64,000 nucleotides of DNA, from the NCBI GenBank assembly GCA_022478985.1, contig JAKSZP010009192.1, forward strand, positions 186,001 to 250,000, in the 5' to 3' direction. The first letter of the stretch is position 1. The number at the start of each line of letters is the position of its first letter. The stretch is from Massospora cicadina. Lineage: Eukaryota > Entomophthoromycota > Entomophthoromycetes > Entomophthorales > Entomophthoraceae. The translations under genes were made by a program, and so were the position numbers. This document shows positions 23,591 through 35,443 of this stretch, piece by piece. The notes beneath the pieces were generated by a model. It saw nothing but the letters and a program-made list of their open reading frames with translations, was not told the DNA's origin and did no database searches.

Positions 23591-24049
23591 CACTCAACGA
23601 GCTTGGCTTTGAGTAGGTCTAGCCCTTGCTAGTGTCCAATCTCTCTAGATTTTGACAGTTTTTTCACTTCTACTGCAATGTATCATCCCTCCCAAAGAGG
23701 CAACTTTGGTGGAATAATCTTCAAGTCAAGGATATCCAAAAAAGTTATAAAAATACATCCTTTTTTCTGTGCGTTTTTAATATATTTCACCGCTATTACT
23801 TTAACAATCTTTTATTTTGTTTTCTTTTTTATATAGGACATGACCTTCACTTGGTTCTGTGGTCCATTTTTAAATTTATCCACCAAACTGGTTCTGAGGT
23901 ATATTTTGACCTACCAGTTTTGTATGGTTCAGAGGTCTGATTTTTTAAAACTTAACCATCTAAATTGGTTCAGCAGTCCTTTTTTCAGACTTTGCTAAAT
24001 CTTGATGACATAACCATCTAAATGGTTCAGCGGTCTTTTGGGAACACTC

Positions 24050-25080
24050 TTATTATTTTCTTCATCAATACATTGCTTTAAATATTTAGCATGGATTCAA
24101 TTCACAATTTTCCATCCAAGAGGTTCTTGATGGAATAGGCGTCCATTGCCATCTTAGCAATAATCTCAAATAGACCTGACCACAAAGCATCTAACTTGTT
24201 TCTTCTTCTGAAACCAAGTCATAATACGCAACATTTTTGCCTATTTGCTATTATGATAAGGCCTGTCAGTTCATATCATCCATTGTTTTTGCCTTGATCC
24301 TTTTCTTCAAGGTCATATTGAATTCTTGTGATTGCATCTCAATTAGGTTTTTTAGAATCATATCAGGTACTGCTTGGCACTCATCCCCAATGTTGGTTTT
24401 ACCACTGGATATAGAATCAGCAACAACGCAGTCTTCCTTCTTTATAGTAATTCATACTGCATTTTTCCATTCACCATATGATGACTTAGGTTGTATGCAA
24501 ATGTCACCAAATAAGGCACGTCCTCCACACAAAATTCTCCCTGCTACCAGCTTCCTCAGCATTGTGGCCAGTGTTCCATTGACTCGCTCTACCAGTTGTT
24601 TATCTCTGGCTGGTAAGTACCAACATAAATCCTTGGATCCCCATTATTTCATTAAATTTTGGGATCACATGCGATATGAAATTCGTTCCATTGTCACTCA
24701 ACAAGACAAGCAGGCATAAATGTCATAATAAATACTGTATCCAGGATAAACCTTGCAGTTCTTGTAGCATCTATATTTCGTCAGGGCCTTTGTTTTTACC
24801 CATATCATCAGATGGTCAACAACAACTATAATGTATTTAACTCCTACAGTACTCATGTATAATGGTCCCATCACATTGATGGACACCATATGCCAGGCAA
24901 ATCCAGGGTAGATAAGTAAATGTTTGGTTGTGTTCTTGTAAAGCTTGTGCAACTGACACTCCACACTACGCGGCAGATAAATTGCTACATTGTTGTTGAT
25001 GGACTCCCAGTAATAATACTGGTGAATGTGATCAGTCATCTTCTATAGTCCTCCATGCCTGACAACCTTATGGGCAGATT
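24050..25080 (-). pseudogene. Gyp-E integrase, decayed
   Basis: The frame 24698-25039 holds the H2C2 remnant (YYWESINN, CQLHKLYKN) and the core start WHMVSINVMGPLYMSTVG. The first catalytic Asp is Asn, encoded at 24875-24877. It continues YIIVVVDHLMIWVKTKAL. The next block, LLSDNGTNFIS (second Asp kept), is near 24690, and VERVNGTLATMLRKL (Glu kept) near 24570-24600. The tail runs to about 24050 through shifted frames. Confidence 0.82.
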
Positions 25081-26259
25081 TAATGATAGCCACTCGTTCC
25101 AAAAGTTATGGAAATAGTAATTATTTTCCATTGATCATTTTAAAATCTTGTCCATCCATAGTCTCTTTGTTTTCCACCACTTTTTAAAGTGTACCTTGGA
25201 ATTCTTGGGGCTCGTTCCTTAATTCTCCTTTGAACATTCTCTGAAATAGCACATCTGCTTGCTGGTATACCACTTGGACCATTAGTAACCTTAATAAGCA
25301 TCTACATTCTTATGAGAAGCTCCAACTTGGTGGACTATCTCATAACCATTAGCCTGTAGCTTCAAAGCCTATTGGGGCAGTCGTCCTTCCAGATCTCTTA
25401 AATTGTGAAGACAATGCAACGAGGAATGGTTTGTCACCATTTTAAGTGCATCCATGAATATACATCCAAAACTGTTTACATGCATAAATTACTGCAAGTC
25501 ATTCACACCCAGTAACTGTCTAATTCCTCTCAGCTGCTGAGGGTGTCTGGCTCACATACTCTACCAGATGTTCGTCTCAAAGTAATCCACATGGCTCAGG
25601 ATGGTGCTAAGCTGTTAATGCAGCATCAGTCTGTATTATAAATTCATGATTAAAATACAAACATTCCTTTATTGGAGAATCTATCAAATACCAGCCTAAA
25701 TTCATCAGAAGAACTCTGAGCCTTTTCACTACAAACTAATCCTTTTTTGGATCCTTCAGCAAATGAAATAGGGGCTTGTTGATTCTCACAAAATTCTGTA
25801 TGAATCTTTGATAGTTTCAGACCATTCAAAGGAACACTTGGATATCTTGCACACTTTTTGGTATAGGTATTCGTTATAGGGCCTCAATTTTCTAGCATGC
25901 GTTACAATCCACTAGAGTTGATAGCAAATCCCATATATTTCAACTCCTTCTTAAATAAGTAGCACTTCCTCAGCTTGACCTTCATGTTAGCTGCGGACAG
26001 TCTCTTGACTTCTTCCAAGTAGGGTAAATGTTCATTAAATGTCCTACTGAACATAAATATATCATCAAAGTACACCATGATGCATGAAAACTCCATGTCA
26101 CTTAGTATCGCGTCCATGACCCTCTGAAATGTTGCAGGCGCATTACATAGACCCTGGGGCATCTGAGTTGGCTCATAAAGCCCCTGTGTGGTAATGATCA
26201 TGCATTTCTCCTGGTCTTCCATTGGCAAATTGATTTGCCAATACTCCAATATTAGATCC
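25081..26259 (-). pseudogene. Gyp-E reverse transcriptase (main part) and RNase H
   Basis: The frame 25902-26249 is a clean 115-codon RT block: EYWQINLPMEDQEK, GLYEPTQMPQGLCNAPATFQ, VYFDDIFMFS with the catalytic YFDD at 26061-26072 intact, and KYMGFAINSSG. RNase H follows toward 25100 with many breaks. The fingers domain lies at 33150 onward, beyond Gyp-F. The join reads SVTDL then ILEYWQI, a normal Gypsy motif A region. Confidence 0.88.
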
Positions 26260-26768
26260 TGTTGGGATTCGACCTGCTCCCAATCAATCTAATTCTAATT
26301 TCCCTACTTCCAATACCTCTCCAAATTTTCCTCTAATGGAACCTTATTTTCCGCCCCCTAATCGATTTGTTAAAGGAAGCCTGCTGTCAACTCCCCACCT
26401 GATCAACATCAGGATGCTGAAGATCTTGCCGGTGGAGGACATCGCTATCCTGAAAGGATTAGGAGAAAAACCTTGCCTATAAATATCCGCGCCTTTTAGT
26501 AAATAAAGTTACATTTTTATCTCCAATTTGTCCTTATTTTTTAATTATTTCTAGAGCCTCTATTCAGCAAGCTCCTCTCCATCCATCAGCTTCACTGGTT
26601 TTATTATAATAGGTCCCTCATCACCTATTCTCAAGCTTATAGTAAGTTACCAGCCCCTACACTTAGGATTCCCGGCTCTCCCCGCTGTCTGCTTGCTGCT
26701 GGACATTTTTTCCATCCATTTTAATATGCTTTGGAGGAACTATTGCCCTCAGCTACCCTATCCCAACA
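26260..26768 (+). repeat. Gyp-F 5' LTR
   Basis: 509 bp, TGTTGGG...CCCAACA. It contains a TATA-type box and an AATAAA, both conserved in the other LTR. Confidence 0.95.
26478..26507 (+). promoter_or_regulatory. Gyp-F LTR core promoter and polyadenylation signal
   Basis: TATAAATA at 26478-26485, with AATAAA at 26502-26507. The same pair occurs at 32860-32867 and 32884-32889 in the 3' LTR. The spacing suits a U3-R boundary shortly downstream, but start and end sites are inferred. Confidence 0.6.
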
Positions 26769-26775
26769 AATTTAT

Positions 26776-26792
26776 TGGTGCTCCCTGCCAGG
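26776..26792 (+). other. Gyp-F primer-binding site
   Basis: TGGTGCTCCCTGCCAGG starts seven bases after the LTR. It is a variant of the TGGTGCTCACTAC site of Gyp-A, C and E. Confidence 0.6.
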
Positions 26793-26830
26793 TACTCTCC
26801 TGAGCTACCTGGTAAATAAATGTATTCACA

Positions 26831-28900
26831 ATGGATGATTTTCGCCAAACTCTACTTGGCCACTTATCAAAATATCCAGTGTCACCCAATGGGTAACCTC
26901 CAATGGAAATCGCGACCCTGAGAACAATGAACCCAATTTTATGCAACTTCATGCTATACTCAATATCTCTATTCTGGCCCAAGAACCCCAAAGCTATCTT
27001 TTTCAGCCTACAGGAGTTGCTGATACTATTAATTGATTACTTCTAGGTGCCCTTTTCCCTGGAGATCACTCCCATCATAAATAAGCCTCTGCAGTTCCCA
27101 ATAATATGCGAGTGCTATATGAATGTGCCAACTTATCTGACTCTGAAATAGGAGTATCTCACACAGAGCAATATTTGTGACAGTTTGTGCACCCCGCCAT
27201 TCACCATTTAGTCCAAATGATGGGGATCATTTATCAAGAAATATTGCAACAAATTTACCTTGTCACAAGAGTTACACTCCTACCTCCTAGATTTCTACAA
27301 CTCAGCTTCTTCATTTGTAAGAGATAATTGTGAGGCTATTCTTGAAAACCGCGCCCAACTGATCTCTATTCAAAAATAACTCTCCCAACTGGATGTGGGA
27401 GTGGCTAACCTGCTTCACGAGGAAGTAGCTACCTGATTTACTGAGACCACCACAATTATTGAGAGTCAGTTGCAACAAGCCTTTACCAACCTCGCCATCC
27501 AACTTAATGCTTTTACTGAACAAACTTTTGAACGAATAAGCCAGATTGAATTAACATTACAACCAGCGTTTAATGTTTCAAGAGTGTCTGAGATTCCAGG
27601 GCCCCCTTGCCCTGTGGGTCCCCCAGGCCCCCGGGGAGCAAGTATCAGCTGATCCCCCAGGAGTGATGGGGCCCCCTGGTTGAGATGGAAGTGAAGGGCT
27701 ACCTGGGCCAGCTGGCCCCCAGGATATATGGGCTTCCTGGTCCTCGTGGGCCCCCTGGGCCTTCTGGTTTCCTGGTCCTCCGGGTTTGACTGTGCACTTA
27801 CCTTCCCCTCCAGAGGATCCTTCCTCAAATAGCCACCTTCTTACTCTCGAATGAAATCATGAAAATATTGCTCAAAGCTGTTGGCTAACTCTCTCTGGAG
27901 AACCTATTGATCTAAACCTTACTGTTAATGCAATTAAGGAAGGGTTGGATACCTCTTACCATCTTTACGATTATCTAACTAACGATTTAGCTCACCAAAA
28001 AGAAAAAATTGTTAGGTTGGAGCAAGACAATTATGAGCTCTAAACCATAGTTCAAAATCTACATGTCAAAATGGAATCATTACACAACGAACTTCAACAA
28101 AAAGCATCCACTGAGTCTCTAATTGCCCAAATTGGGGCTCTTCAAGACGATATGAACCATTTTAGACAACAAGCTGATTTAAATCGGAATCCTGTGCATC
28201 TGTCCAAATCTGAGCTATCCAAATTCAATTGACTTAGCCCAGTAGGCGTTAATGTTATTTCAGCTCCCATTGGAACTACGTTTAAACCTTCTTTCAAAAG
28301 ACAAGTTCACCCTAGGGGAAGGAAGTATTGCTTCATTTCTATATAGTTTATGAGAACGCAATGGAAGAAGCTCCTGATTGACAAAAGGTTAAATACTTAC
28401 CCTCTTGCCTTAGTAGATCCGCCCAAGAAATTATGGTACCCCACCTCATGAGATGCAGCATTTGATCTGAGGTGAAAGCTGCGCTTATTAAAGAATTTGG
28501 TAGTGATCTCACCTTGGCAAATCAGAAACAGGCCTTTATGAGTATTAAGTTAAGATTTGGCGAATCTACCGCAGAGTTTGCTGCTCAATTCTATGCTGAG
28601 GCTCAGACATTAGTAACTAATAACCGCCTCGCTCTCAATGATGCTGTTGTTGCCGTCCTGTCTGCTTTAGAGTTTAACCCGCAGCTCCATCTTCACATGA
28701 CTTCTTCTAAACGAAACTTTTATTCTATTTTAGATATTAAGGAGGCCCTTCTTGAAATTCCTACTTTCTGTAGTTACTGCCGCTCCTGCTTCCATTTCTG
28801 CCTCACATCCTCGAATTCATGTGGTGAACAACAATGAGTCTGTAAAAACCTGAGCTCAACCCAAAAGCACCTATTGTGGCTGTCGCAACCACACCATTCA
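26831..28900 (+). pseudogene. Gyp-F gag with collagen-like tract and coiled coils
   Basis: ATG at 26831 opens MDDFRQTLLGHLSKYP, soon followed by a stop and shift. The order is: helical N-terminal part; heptad-like region at 27360-27590 (AFTNLAIQLNAFTEQTFERI); Gly-X-Y repeats at about 27591-27788 (GPPGPRG, GLPGPAGP, GLPGPRGPPGPSG) in three frames; a second heptad-rich region at 27950-28200 (LHVKMESLHNELQQ); then the capsid domain (open 28472-28837, AALIKEFG...NQKQAFMSI...FAAQFYAEAQ). A damaged CCHC knuckle follows near 28870-28910 (TIQHCW). The capsid part is ordinary for Gypsy; the collagen-like insert is not. Confidence 0.8.
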
Positions 28901-29161
28901 GCATTGTTGGACAAAAATGGCCGAAGAGAAAGCAAAAGATGGGTCAGCATAGGGAGAGAGGATCCCTATGATGACAACTTTACTGCGCCTCAAGAACAAT
29001 CAGTTCATACTGTTTCCACTGACCTTGTTGGCCCTAGTGCTCCTGAAGAGGAAACCCCTATTGAGCCTTCTGGTGATATTAAACCTAGCGATATTTCTTC
29101 TTATCCTCTTTCTGAGTCGGCCCCTGCAGCTATATATTCTATCCCAGCTTAGTATGGAGTG

Positions 29162-29552
29162 ATGGTAACCCATATTGAAGCGGTGGTTCACAAGGTGAAG
29201 GTTCTTGCTATTGTTGACTCTGGCTCTCCAATTAACATCATTTTTTTCAACTAATCAGAAAATTAAGATTCAGCCTGATCTTAGCCATTCGTCAGAATAT
29301 GGGATTGCTGGTACTGCATATGCTCGAGCTATAGGTGCTTACTCCCACTTGCCCCTAAAGTTAAGCGGCCTACAGCTCTCAATCCCTGCTGTAGCCTTTA
29401 ATAATAATAGCTATGACCTCATATTGAGCACTGGGTTTCTTATGGAACATGTTACCATTATTAATTTTAAGAATAATTTCATTTCTATATTAGGATACCG
29501 TGTCCCTTTACTTTTAACTTCTTCTATTGAGAAAAAGGGAAGCGGAAGTTGA
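29162..29552 (+). pseudogene. Gyp-F aspartic protease, one frameshift
   Basis: MVTHIEAVVHKVKVLAIVDS opens at 29162, with the catalytic triad DSG (VDSGSPINII) intact near 29217. The frame then slips at a run of seven T near 29240, and the rest continues in 29205-29552 (EYGIAGTAYARAIGAYSHLP, then FNNNSYDLILSTGFL, and a flap-like tail). Length and layout suit a retropepsin of about 110-130 residues. Confidence 0.82.
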
Positions 29553-30140
29553 GGACATGCCTGCTCAGTCTCCTGATTCCATTGAGTGTTTAGAATATCG
29601 TGTGTTGGGGTCCAAAGTTAAGTTGCCCCCTCCCATGGTCGAGGCTGAGGAGGGGATGCCTTTACATTCTCCCCAAGTCCTTTCCATACCTCTGCAGGCC
29701 CAAATCCTGGTAGACACTGAGATTCAGTTGGTTCACCCTCCTAATCATTTGCTCGAGATATCTAGTTTACCTAACCCTTCTGTATTCAAAGCTCTCCCCT
29801 GTCCAGGGGTTTTAGCTCCTGCTTATCAAGGCACTGTCACTATTCTTTTAGCCAACCTCTCCCGGTCTCCTAAAGTCATTGAGCTTAACTAACCTATCAC
29901 TTATGTCCACCTCTTACCTTATGACCAGGTGATGGGGGTTAATGACGTTGGGACCCTTCATGACTTTGGGTTAGAGGATCCTCCTGTTGTTGCTGCAGTG
30001 CCTGTACAAATTGGTTCTGATTTGTCAGCTGAACAAAAAGCGGCTGCCACAGCTTTGATTGATGAGTATTCAGATAAAATCTCCTCGGGCCCTCATGATT
30101 ATGGCCATATGCAAGGCGTTCAACACCAGGTCGATACCTG
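29527..30140 (+). pseudogene. Gyp-F protease-RT linker
   Basis: Open in 29527-29892 and 29929-30141 in one reading frame, separated by a single TAA (after SPKVIELN). Acidic and proline-rich at first, it ends LSAEQKAAATALIDEYSDKI, the lead-in to RT also seen in Gyp-C. No catalytic motif. Confidence 0.7.
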
Positions 30141-31420
30141 AAATGCTGCTCCTTTTTGCTCTCGACCTTATCACAAATCAAAAACTGATGAAGCCCAGGT
30201 TACCTTCAAATTAAAGCAATTGTTCGATGCTGGTCTCATTCAACCATCACACAGTCCCTGGTCCTCCCCTTTCCTGTTGATTAAGAAGAAGGATGGGAGC
30301 CATCATGTTGTTATGGACTATTGACGATTGAATTCCATTACGCGCAAGGACAGCTACCCTTTACCCTGAATTGATGACTCCTTAAGCTCCTTATCTGGCT
30401 CACAATACTTTTCTGCGATGGACCTGGCCAGTGGCTACTGGCAGATTGATCTTTCCAAAGAAGATCGTGCCAAGTGTGCCCTTGTTTCCCATGAAGGGTT
30501 GTTTGAGCCCACCCATATGCCGCAGGTATTATGAAATGCCCCTGCTACCTTCCAGCGGGATATGGACCAGTTGTTTGGGGACCTTAAACTCATGTGTGTT
30601 AGTATACCTTGATGATGTCACTGTCTTCTCCCACACATCTACTGCACACCTCAATCTTTGTCAGGTATTTCAGCGACTATGGGAGGCCTCCTTAAAACTA
30701 AAACCCTCTAAATGTAAATTCTTTGAACGAGAAATGGAATTTTTAGGACACAAGGTGACGCGGCAAGATATCCTCCCCATCCCAGATAAGGCCTCTGCCA
30801 TTAAACGCATGCCCGCTCCAAAGAATTTTCGAGACTCAAGTTTTTATGGGAATAGTGGGCTATTACCGCCAGTTTATCTCTCACTTCGCTGACCTTTCTA
30901 ACCCTTAGTTGAACTCCTACACGAAAATGTGCCCTTCTTTTGGGGCTCTGAACAACAACAGTCCTTCAATTCCTTACGCACTGCCATGACATCAGCCCAT
31001 GTATTAATACATCCTAACTTTGAGCAAACTTTTTTTCTCTTCACTGATGCCAGTGACACAGCTGTAGGCGCCATCCTTTCCCAGTTAGACCAAGACCAAG
31101 TTGACCACCCAATTACCTATTTAAGAAAGACGTTAACCAAGGCAGAGCGTAATTACTCAGTAACTGAACGTTAGTGCCTGGAAGTTTTACTTTCTATCAA
31201 AAACTTCCGCCCCTATTTGTATGGTAAACATTTTACAATAGTTACCAATCATTCCTTCATCTGTTAGCTTTGTCAAATGAAAGATCCCAATGGGAGATTA
31301 GCTCACTGGGCCCTCAGACTCCAAAATTACGATTTTTCTATAGTTCATAGAGCTGGTGCCATTCATCAAAATGTGGATGGGCTATCTCACCTCCCTATTT
31401 TACATGTAACTATTCCTGAA
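30141..31420 (+). pseudogene. Gyp-F reverse transcriptase and RNase H, decayed
   Basis: RT: SPFLLIKKKDGSHHVVMDY, a stop, RLNSITRKDSYPLP, a stop, FSAMDLASGYWQIDLS (motif A), then VLVYLDDVTVFS with an intact YLDD at 30605-30616, and KLKPSKCKFFEREMEFLGH. RNase H: LFTDASDTAVGAILSQLDQ and KAERNYSVTER at 30929-31174, then a TAG, CLEVLL, and FSIVHRAGAIHQNVDGLSHL near 31340-31395. Only a few stops and two shifts separate these blocks. Confidence 0.9.
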
Positions 31421-32754
31421 GAAGATCGACTTTTTGAGCTTCTCCCTAATCCTAGATTGTGGTCTCAAGAATCTCCAGACATTCAAGCCCGATTAAAGAA
31501 TATGGCTGCTAACACTAAAGTCGTTGATGGTGTCTTGGTAAAACAGGTTGGCAACACTTTTCTGCCCTATCTCCGCCCTTCTCTTCGGACTGAAAGTATC
31601 ATGGAATCCCATAAGACCCTTGGTCATGGGGCTGTAAAGAAAACCCTTGAGTGGCTAAAAATCAAATGCTATTGGGAGAATATGGCTGAGTCCATTCATG
31701 ATGTTTTGGAAAGTTGCTTCACCTGCTGTTCTCAGGAAAAGTCTAATCCTCGCTTTAAATTTGAGCTCATAGCCCCTGGGGCTCCTTTTGATACTGTTAG
31801 CATCGATGTTGTAGGTCCACTACCTAAAGTGTCTATGGCCATCGCTATATTATCCTTGCCATTGACCACCTAACCTAGTGGCTTAAGGCCACTTCAGTCC
31901 CTCACGCTACTGCTAGATCTACTGCCCTCTTCCTGTACCAACACATATTTTCTTATCACGGTTGCCCGTGGGTAATTTTATCAGACAATAGAAAAATATT
32001 TATTTCCTCTATAGTCCAAGAATTAACTTCTTTGCTAGGTATAAAGCACCTCTTCACTACACCATATCACCCCGCAACCAATGGCGCAGTAGAGCGTGCT
32101 AATGGTACTTTAATTTCCATTCTACGAAATTAGCTGCTTCAGACCCTGTGCATTGGAATGATTTTCTCCCTTGTGCCTAATTGCCCTACCGAGTTAGCTA
32201 TCATAGGATGATTAAGATATCCCCTTTTCAAGCCCTATATGGGCGCGAGCCTCTTTTGCCTTCCAGTCTTCAACCTATCCTCGCATCAGCTAATCTAAGT
32301 AATGTAGAGCTTACCCTGCGACGGCTAACTGATGAGATCATATGTCTCCAAGCTATGGCCAATGTATCTATCAAAACTACCAATTTTAGGGAAGTTTTTG
32401 AGCCAATGAGCACCGTCCTGCGCTCCCTTAATACTCTTTAGGAGATCTAGTCTTGTTCTATCACCATCGCCCTGAGGCAGGACCCATATGTTTGCCACCA
32501 CTTGGTCTGGTCCTTATTGGGTGATACACTGTAGGGGCCCTGAATACTCTATCGCTGCTACTGGTACTGGCATGGTAATTAATCACATACACAGCTGTTT
32601 TCTGCGCAAGTACTATCCCCCTCAGCAAGATCTTAAGGGTGTTGTTGGGATTCGACCTGCTCCCAATCAATTTAATTTAAATTTCCCTACTTCTTATACC
32701 TCTCCAAATTTTCCTCTTTTGGAGCCTTATTTCCGCCCCCTAAGTAATTGTTAA
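31421..32754 (+). pseudogene. Gyp-F integrase, runs into the 3' LTR
   Basis: Zinc-binding end: SHKTLGHGAVKKTLEWL and SCFTCC (31277-31873 is open). Core: VSIDVVGPLP (Asp 1), LSDNRK near 31980 (Asp 2), GAVERANGT near 32085 (Glu), so the DDE set is complete across shifted frames. Middle: ISPFQALYGREPLLPSSLQP. The tail frame 32488-32754 carries a GPY/F-type module (WSGPYWVIHCRG) and continues 37 codons past the LTR start at 32643. The pol 3' end therefore overlaps the LTR. Confidence 0.88.
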
Positions 32755-33149
32755 AAGGAAGCCAACTGTCAACTCCCCACCTGATCAACATCAGGATGCT
32801 GAAGATCTTGCCAGTGGAGGACGTCGCTATCCTGAAAGGATTAGGAGGAAAACCTTGCCTATAAATATCCGCGCCTTTTCTTAAATAAAGTTACATTTTT
32901 ATCTCCAATTCGTCTTTATTTTTTTACTTATTTCTAGAGCCCCTAATCAGCAAGCTCCTCTCCAGCCATCAGCTTCAACGGTTTTATTATAATAGGTCCC
33001 TCATCACCTATTCTCAAGCTTATAGCAAGTTACTGACCCCTACGTTTAGGATTTCCGGCTCTTCCTGCTGTCTGCTCGCTTCAGGAAACCTTTTCCATCC
33101 ATTTTGGTACGCTCAGAGGAACTATTGCCCTCAGCTACCATATCTAACA
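32643..33149 (+). repeat. Gyp-F 3' LTR
   Basis: 507 bp, TGTTGGG...TCTAACA (the end changed from CCCAACA). TATAAATA at 32860-32867. The polypurine tract before it is weak (AAGGGTGT). Confidence 0.95.
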
Positions 33150-33900
33150 GATCCGTTACAGAGAAATAAAATCGCTTCTCCCAACTGATCTAGGGCATCA
33201 GCTATTCATGGTAGTGGATACAAATCCTTTTTCATAATCTTATTCAGCTTCAATAGTTGATCACCACACAATTAGAGCCATCATTTTTCACAATTAGGGT
33301 AGGGCTCGTCTAGGGGCTTAACAACTGAACTAGAAGCCCATGCTTCACTAGTTAAAGATTTCTTCCTCCACTACTGCTTCAGCCGCTTTGATTGTTGAAT
33401 CAGTCTTGTCCTTATCTGAAAATTTTCCACGGTGTTAACCTTAAAGATTACATTCCTTGCACATCCCAAATTGTGGTTGTCCTAAGAAAATGCTTCTTAA
33501 TACTTGTCAAATAATTTGAGTACCTCTACCTGTTGTATGTCCATCAGATCATAAAGTTGCTCTTGATCAACAAATAAATTGATGCTTTTGGTCACCCCTG
33601 CCAATAATCCCATCTCATCAAGGGTCTCAAAAACCGTGTAATTTCCTCAATTCATCCGTCTGGATTAGATGAACGCATGCAATGATCTGATTCTTCTCAA
33701 TATTCATTGGTTTTTACGCAAATTCACCAGGAGAACTCAACGTTTTCCATGGCCTTTCATAATTATTCCAGGAGTCACCCAAGGCTCTACTCTGGATTTC
33801 TTCCAGGGGCTTCTGACTTCTCCATACAGCATCTCAGATATCTCCAACATTAATACAAGTCAACTATGATCTGCAATACCAGCGGTATAGTTCTCAAATT
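33150..33900 (-). pseudogene. Gyp-E reverse transcriptase, N-terminal part
   Basis: Minus-strand text near 33250-33310 reads SPTLIVKNDGSNCVVINY, the RT fingers block (Gyp-F has SPFLLIKKKDGSHHVVMDY). It leads to FSVTDL at the Gyp-F junction. Upstream, 33400-33900 is too broken to read. Confidence 0.72.
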
Positions 33901-34212
33901 TTTTTATTCTCAACAGAATTCAAAATTTTTCCTTAATTTCTATCAGCATTTCTCGTCACTTTTACCAACTAATTGGTAACAAAACAGGAGAGTGCCGTCA
34001 TTGTAGATCAGATTGATGAAGCTATTTCTCCTGGTCAGCAAAGCCTCTCAATATTTATGATAAACCAATGGTAACGTCTGACCCAATATAGTCAATGTTT
34101 TATCCTTGAAGTTACATTTAACTCTGTACTTCCATAGAAACTCTGTCCCAATTAGAATATTGTAGCTTTTGTTGGAGGAACTATTGCTTAGGCGGATGCC
34201 ACTAAAGATAAA

Positions 34213-34581
34213 TCAGAGTGGCAAAGCGCTATACGCTTCACAATAGATGGTAGTATTTGGCCCAGCTGTCCCATATTTTTTCTTGTGTTTTAAATTGGGT
34301 GAGATCATCATATTCTTCACCAGCTTGGTCAAGATGATATTGATAGGTGCTCCACTGTCAACCATCACCTGCACCTGTACTTGATTAACCAGTATATCTT
34401 TAGATGTACACTTGGAGTATTCTAAAATCATATATACTGAGTGTATAGTTGTATTATTTGCTGAATCAAGGATGTGAATTATTTGTGCTGATAGATCAGG
34501 AAATGATTGCTTGATTGCATTAAGGGGTATTGACAGGTTTGCCTCATTTAATTTGATTTCAGGCAATTCTGGATTCTTCAT
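34213..34581 (-). pseudogene. Gyp-E aspartic protease
   Basis: An open 122-codon frame. MVDSGAPINIILTKLVKNM has the catalytic DSG intact (Asp at 34357-34359), followed by KYGTAGPNTTIYCEAYSALP. The upstream part of the frame (LPEIKLNEANLSIPLNAIKQ) corresponds to the Gyp-A region near 51730. After the frame ends, the counterpart of LIGTEFL is near 34160. It is better kept than its Gyp-A relative, where the Asp is Asn. Confidence 0.85.
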
Positions 34582-34599
34582 GGCTTAGATCTTGTCATT

Positions 34600-35443
34600 A
34601 ATTGTTGTGCATACATTTTAGCAACTTTCTTGATTATTTTAAGGTCAATTCCCTTTGCTTTAGATCTGGTTTTTTCGTTAACATCCAAATTGACCACTTG
34701 ATATAGTTGATCCTACGCTTCATCATTGACAAACAGATTACTAAAGTCAATTTCTCATGCAAGATATTAGGGGGAACGGGTCTATCCGCAACTCTATACT
34801 GTTCCTCATCTACGCTGCAGGCCCTTTTCCTAATTCCTGTGCAGGTTTGGACTCTTTCGCCTGGAATACATTAATCTGTTCCTTTGCCTTCTTGCATTGA
34901 ACAGTGAAGTGTCCTTTTCCTCCGCACTGAAAACAGCATTTTACTTTCTTATCAATCCGCTTAAATTTTTTGGGCTTACTTCCCAGCACAGTTTTTAGGA
35001 CCTCTTAGCACTCTCAGTCCCTTTTGTAGGTCTTGCTTTGTACTGGACTCAGTTTAAATATTCTATTAGGGGCATTGAATGTAGCTCAGATATCTTTAAA
35101 TGATTCACCATCCGAGAGGTGGTAATTTCAGTAGTGAACACAGAAGAAATCATTTGACGTAAATTGCAATAGGGCCAAAGGGTTGCTTAAAATATGATTT
35201 GTGCATCAAAATTGTTCAGTACTTTTACTATGACCAAAATCTGCAATTATTGGTAGAAATGACTGGCGAAACTTGGTAATGATTTAGACTTCTGAAATTG
35301 GATTCTTAAGAATTCCTGTTTGCGCTTTGACATATGCGTGAGACTTCCAAATTCTTTCATAATGGCCGCCTTGGCCTCTGAATATAACCAGCTGTCCCCC
35401 TCTAGATGGGGTAACACTAGGTTCTGAAAATTTATGTCCAAAC
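34600..35443 (-). pseudogene. Gyp-E gag, capsid and zinc knuckle
   Basis: Frame 35247-35441 reads MDINFQNLVLPHLEGDSW, AKAAIMKEFGSLTHMSKRKQ, a Gag capsid domain parallel to Gyp-C and Gyp-F. A perfect CX2CX4HX4C nucleic-acid-binding knuckle (CFQCGGKGHFTVQC) is at 34894-34935. The capsid frame is cut at 35443 by LINE-b; its upstream neighbour is at 37372. Confidence 0.85.

Larger units (their letters stand above)
26260..33149 (+). mobile_element. Gyp-F, full-length Ty3/Gypsy element, 6.9 kb, collagen-like Gag
   Basis: LTRs at 26260-26768 and 32643-33149 differ at roughly one base in ten by eye. The target duplication GATCC is perfect (26255-26259 and 33150-33154). All domains are present in order, with RT YLDD and the integrase DDE residues intact, but stops and shifts break each frame. 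It is one of the better preserved elements here. Insertion site: RT of Gyp-E. Confidence 0.95.

Noticed and set aside
23021..23616. Plus-strand ORFs of about 100 codons, overlapping
   Set aside because: They oppose the orientation of the enclosing Gyp-E element and contain no motif; more likely shadows of a minus-strand frame.
27466..27828. Minus-strand 120-codon Gly/Pro/Arg-rich frame
   Set aside because: Reverse complement of the Gly-X-Y coding tract; the GGN/CCN repeats give Gly and Pro on both strands. Gyp-F runs on the plus strand.
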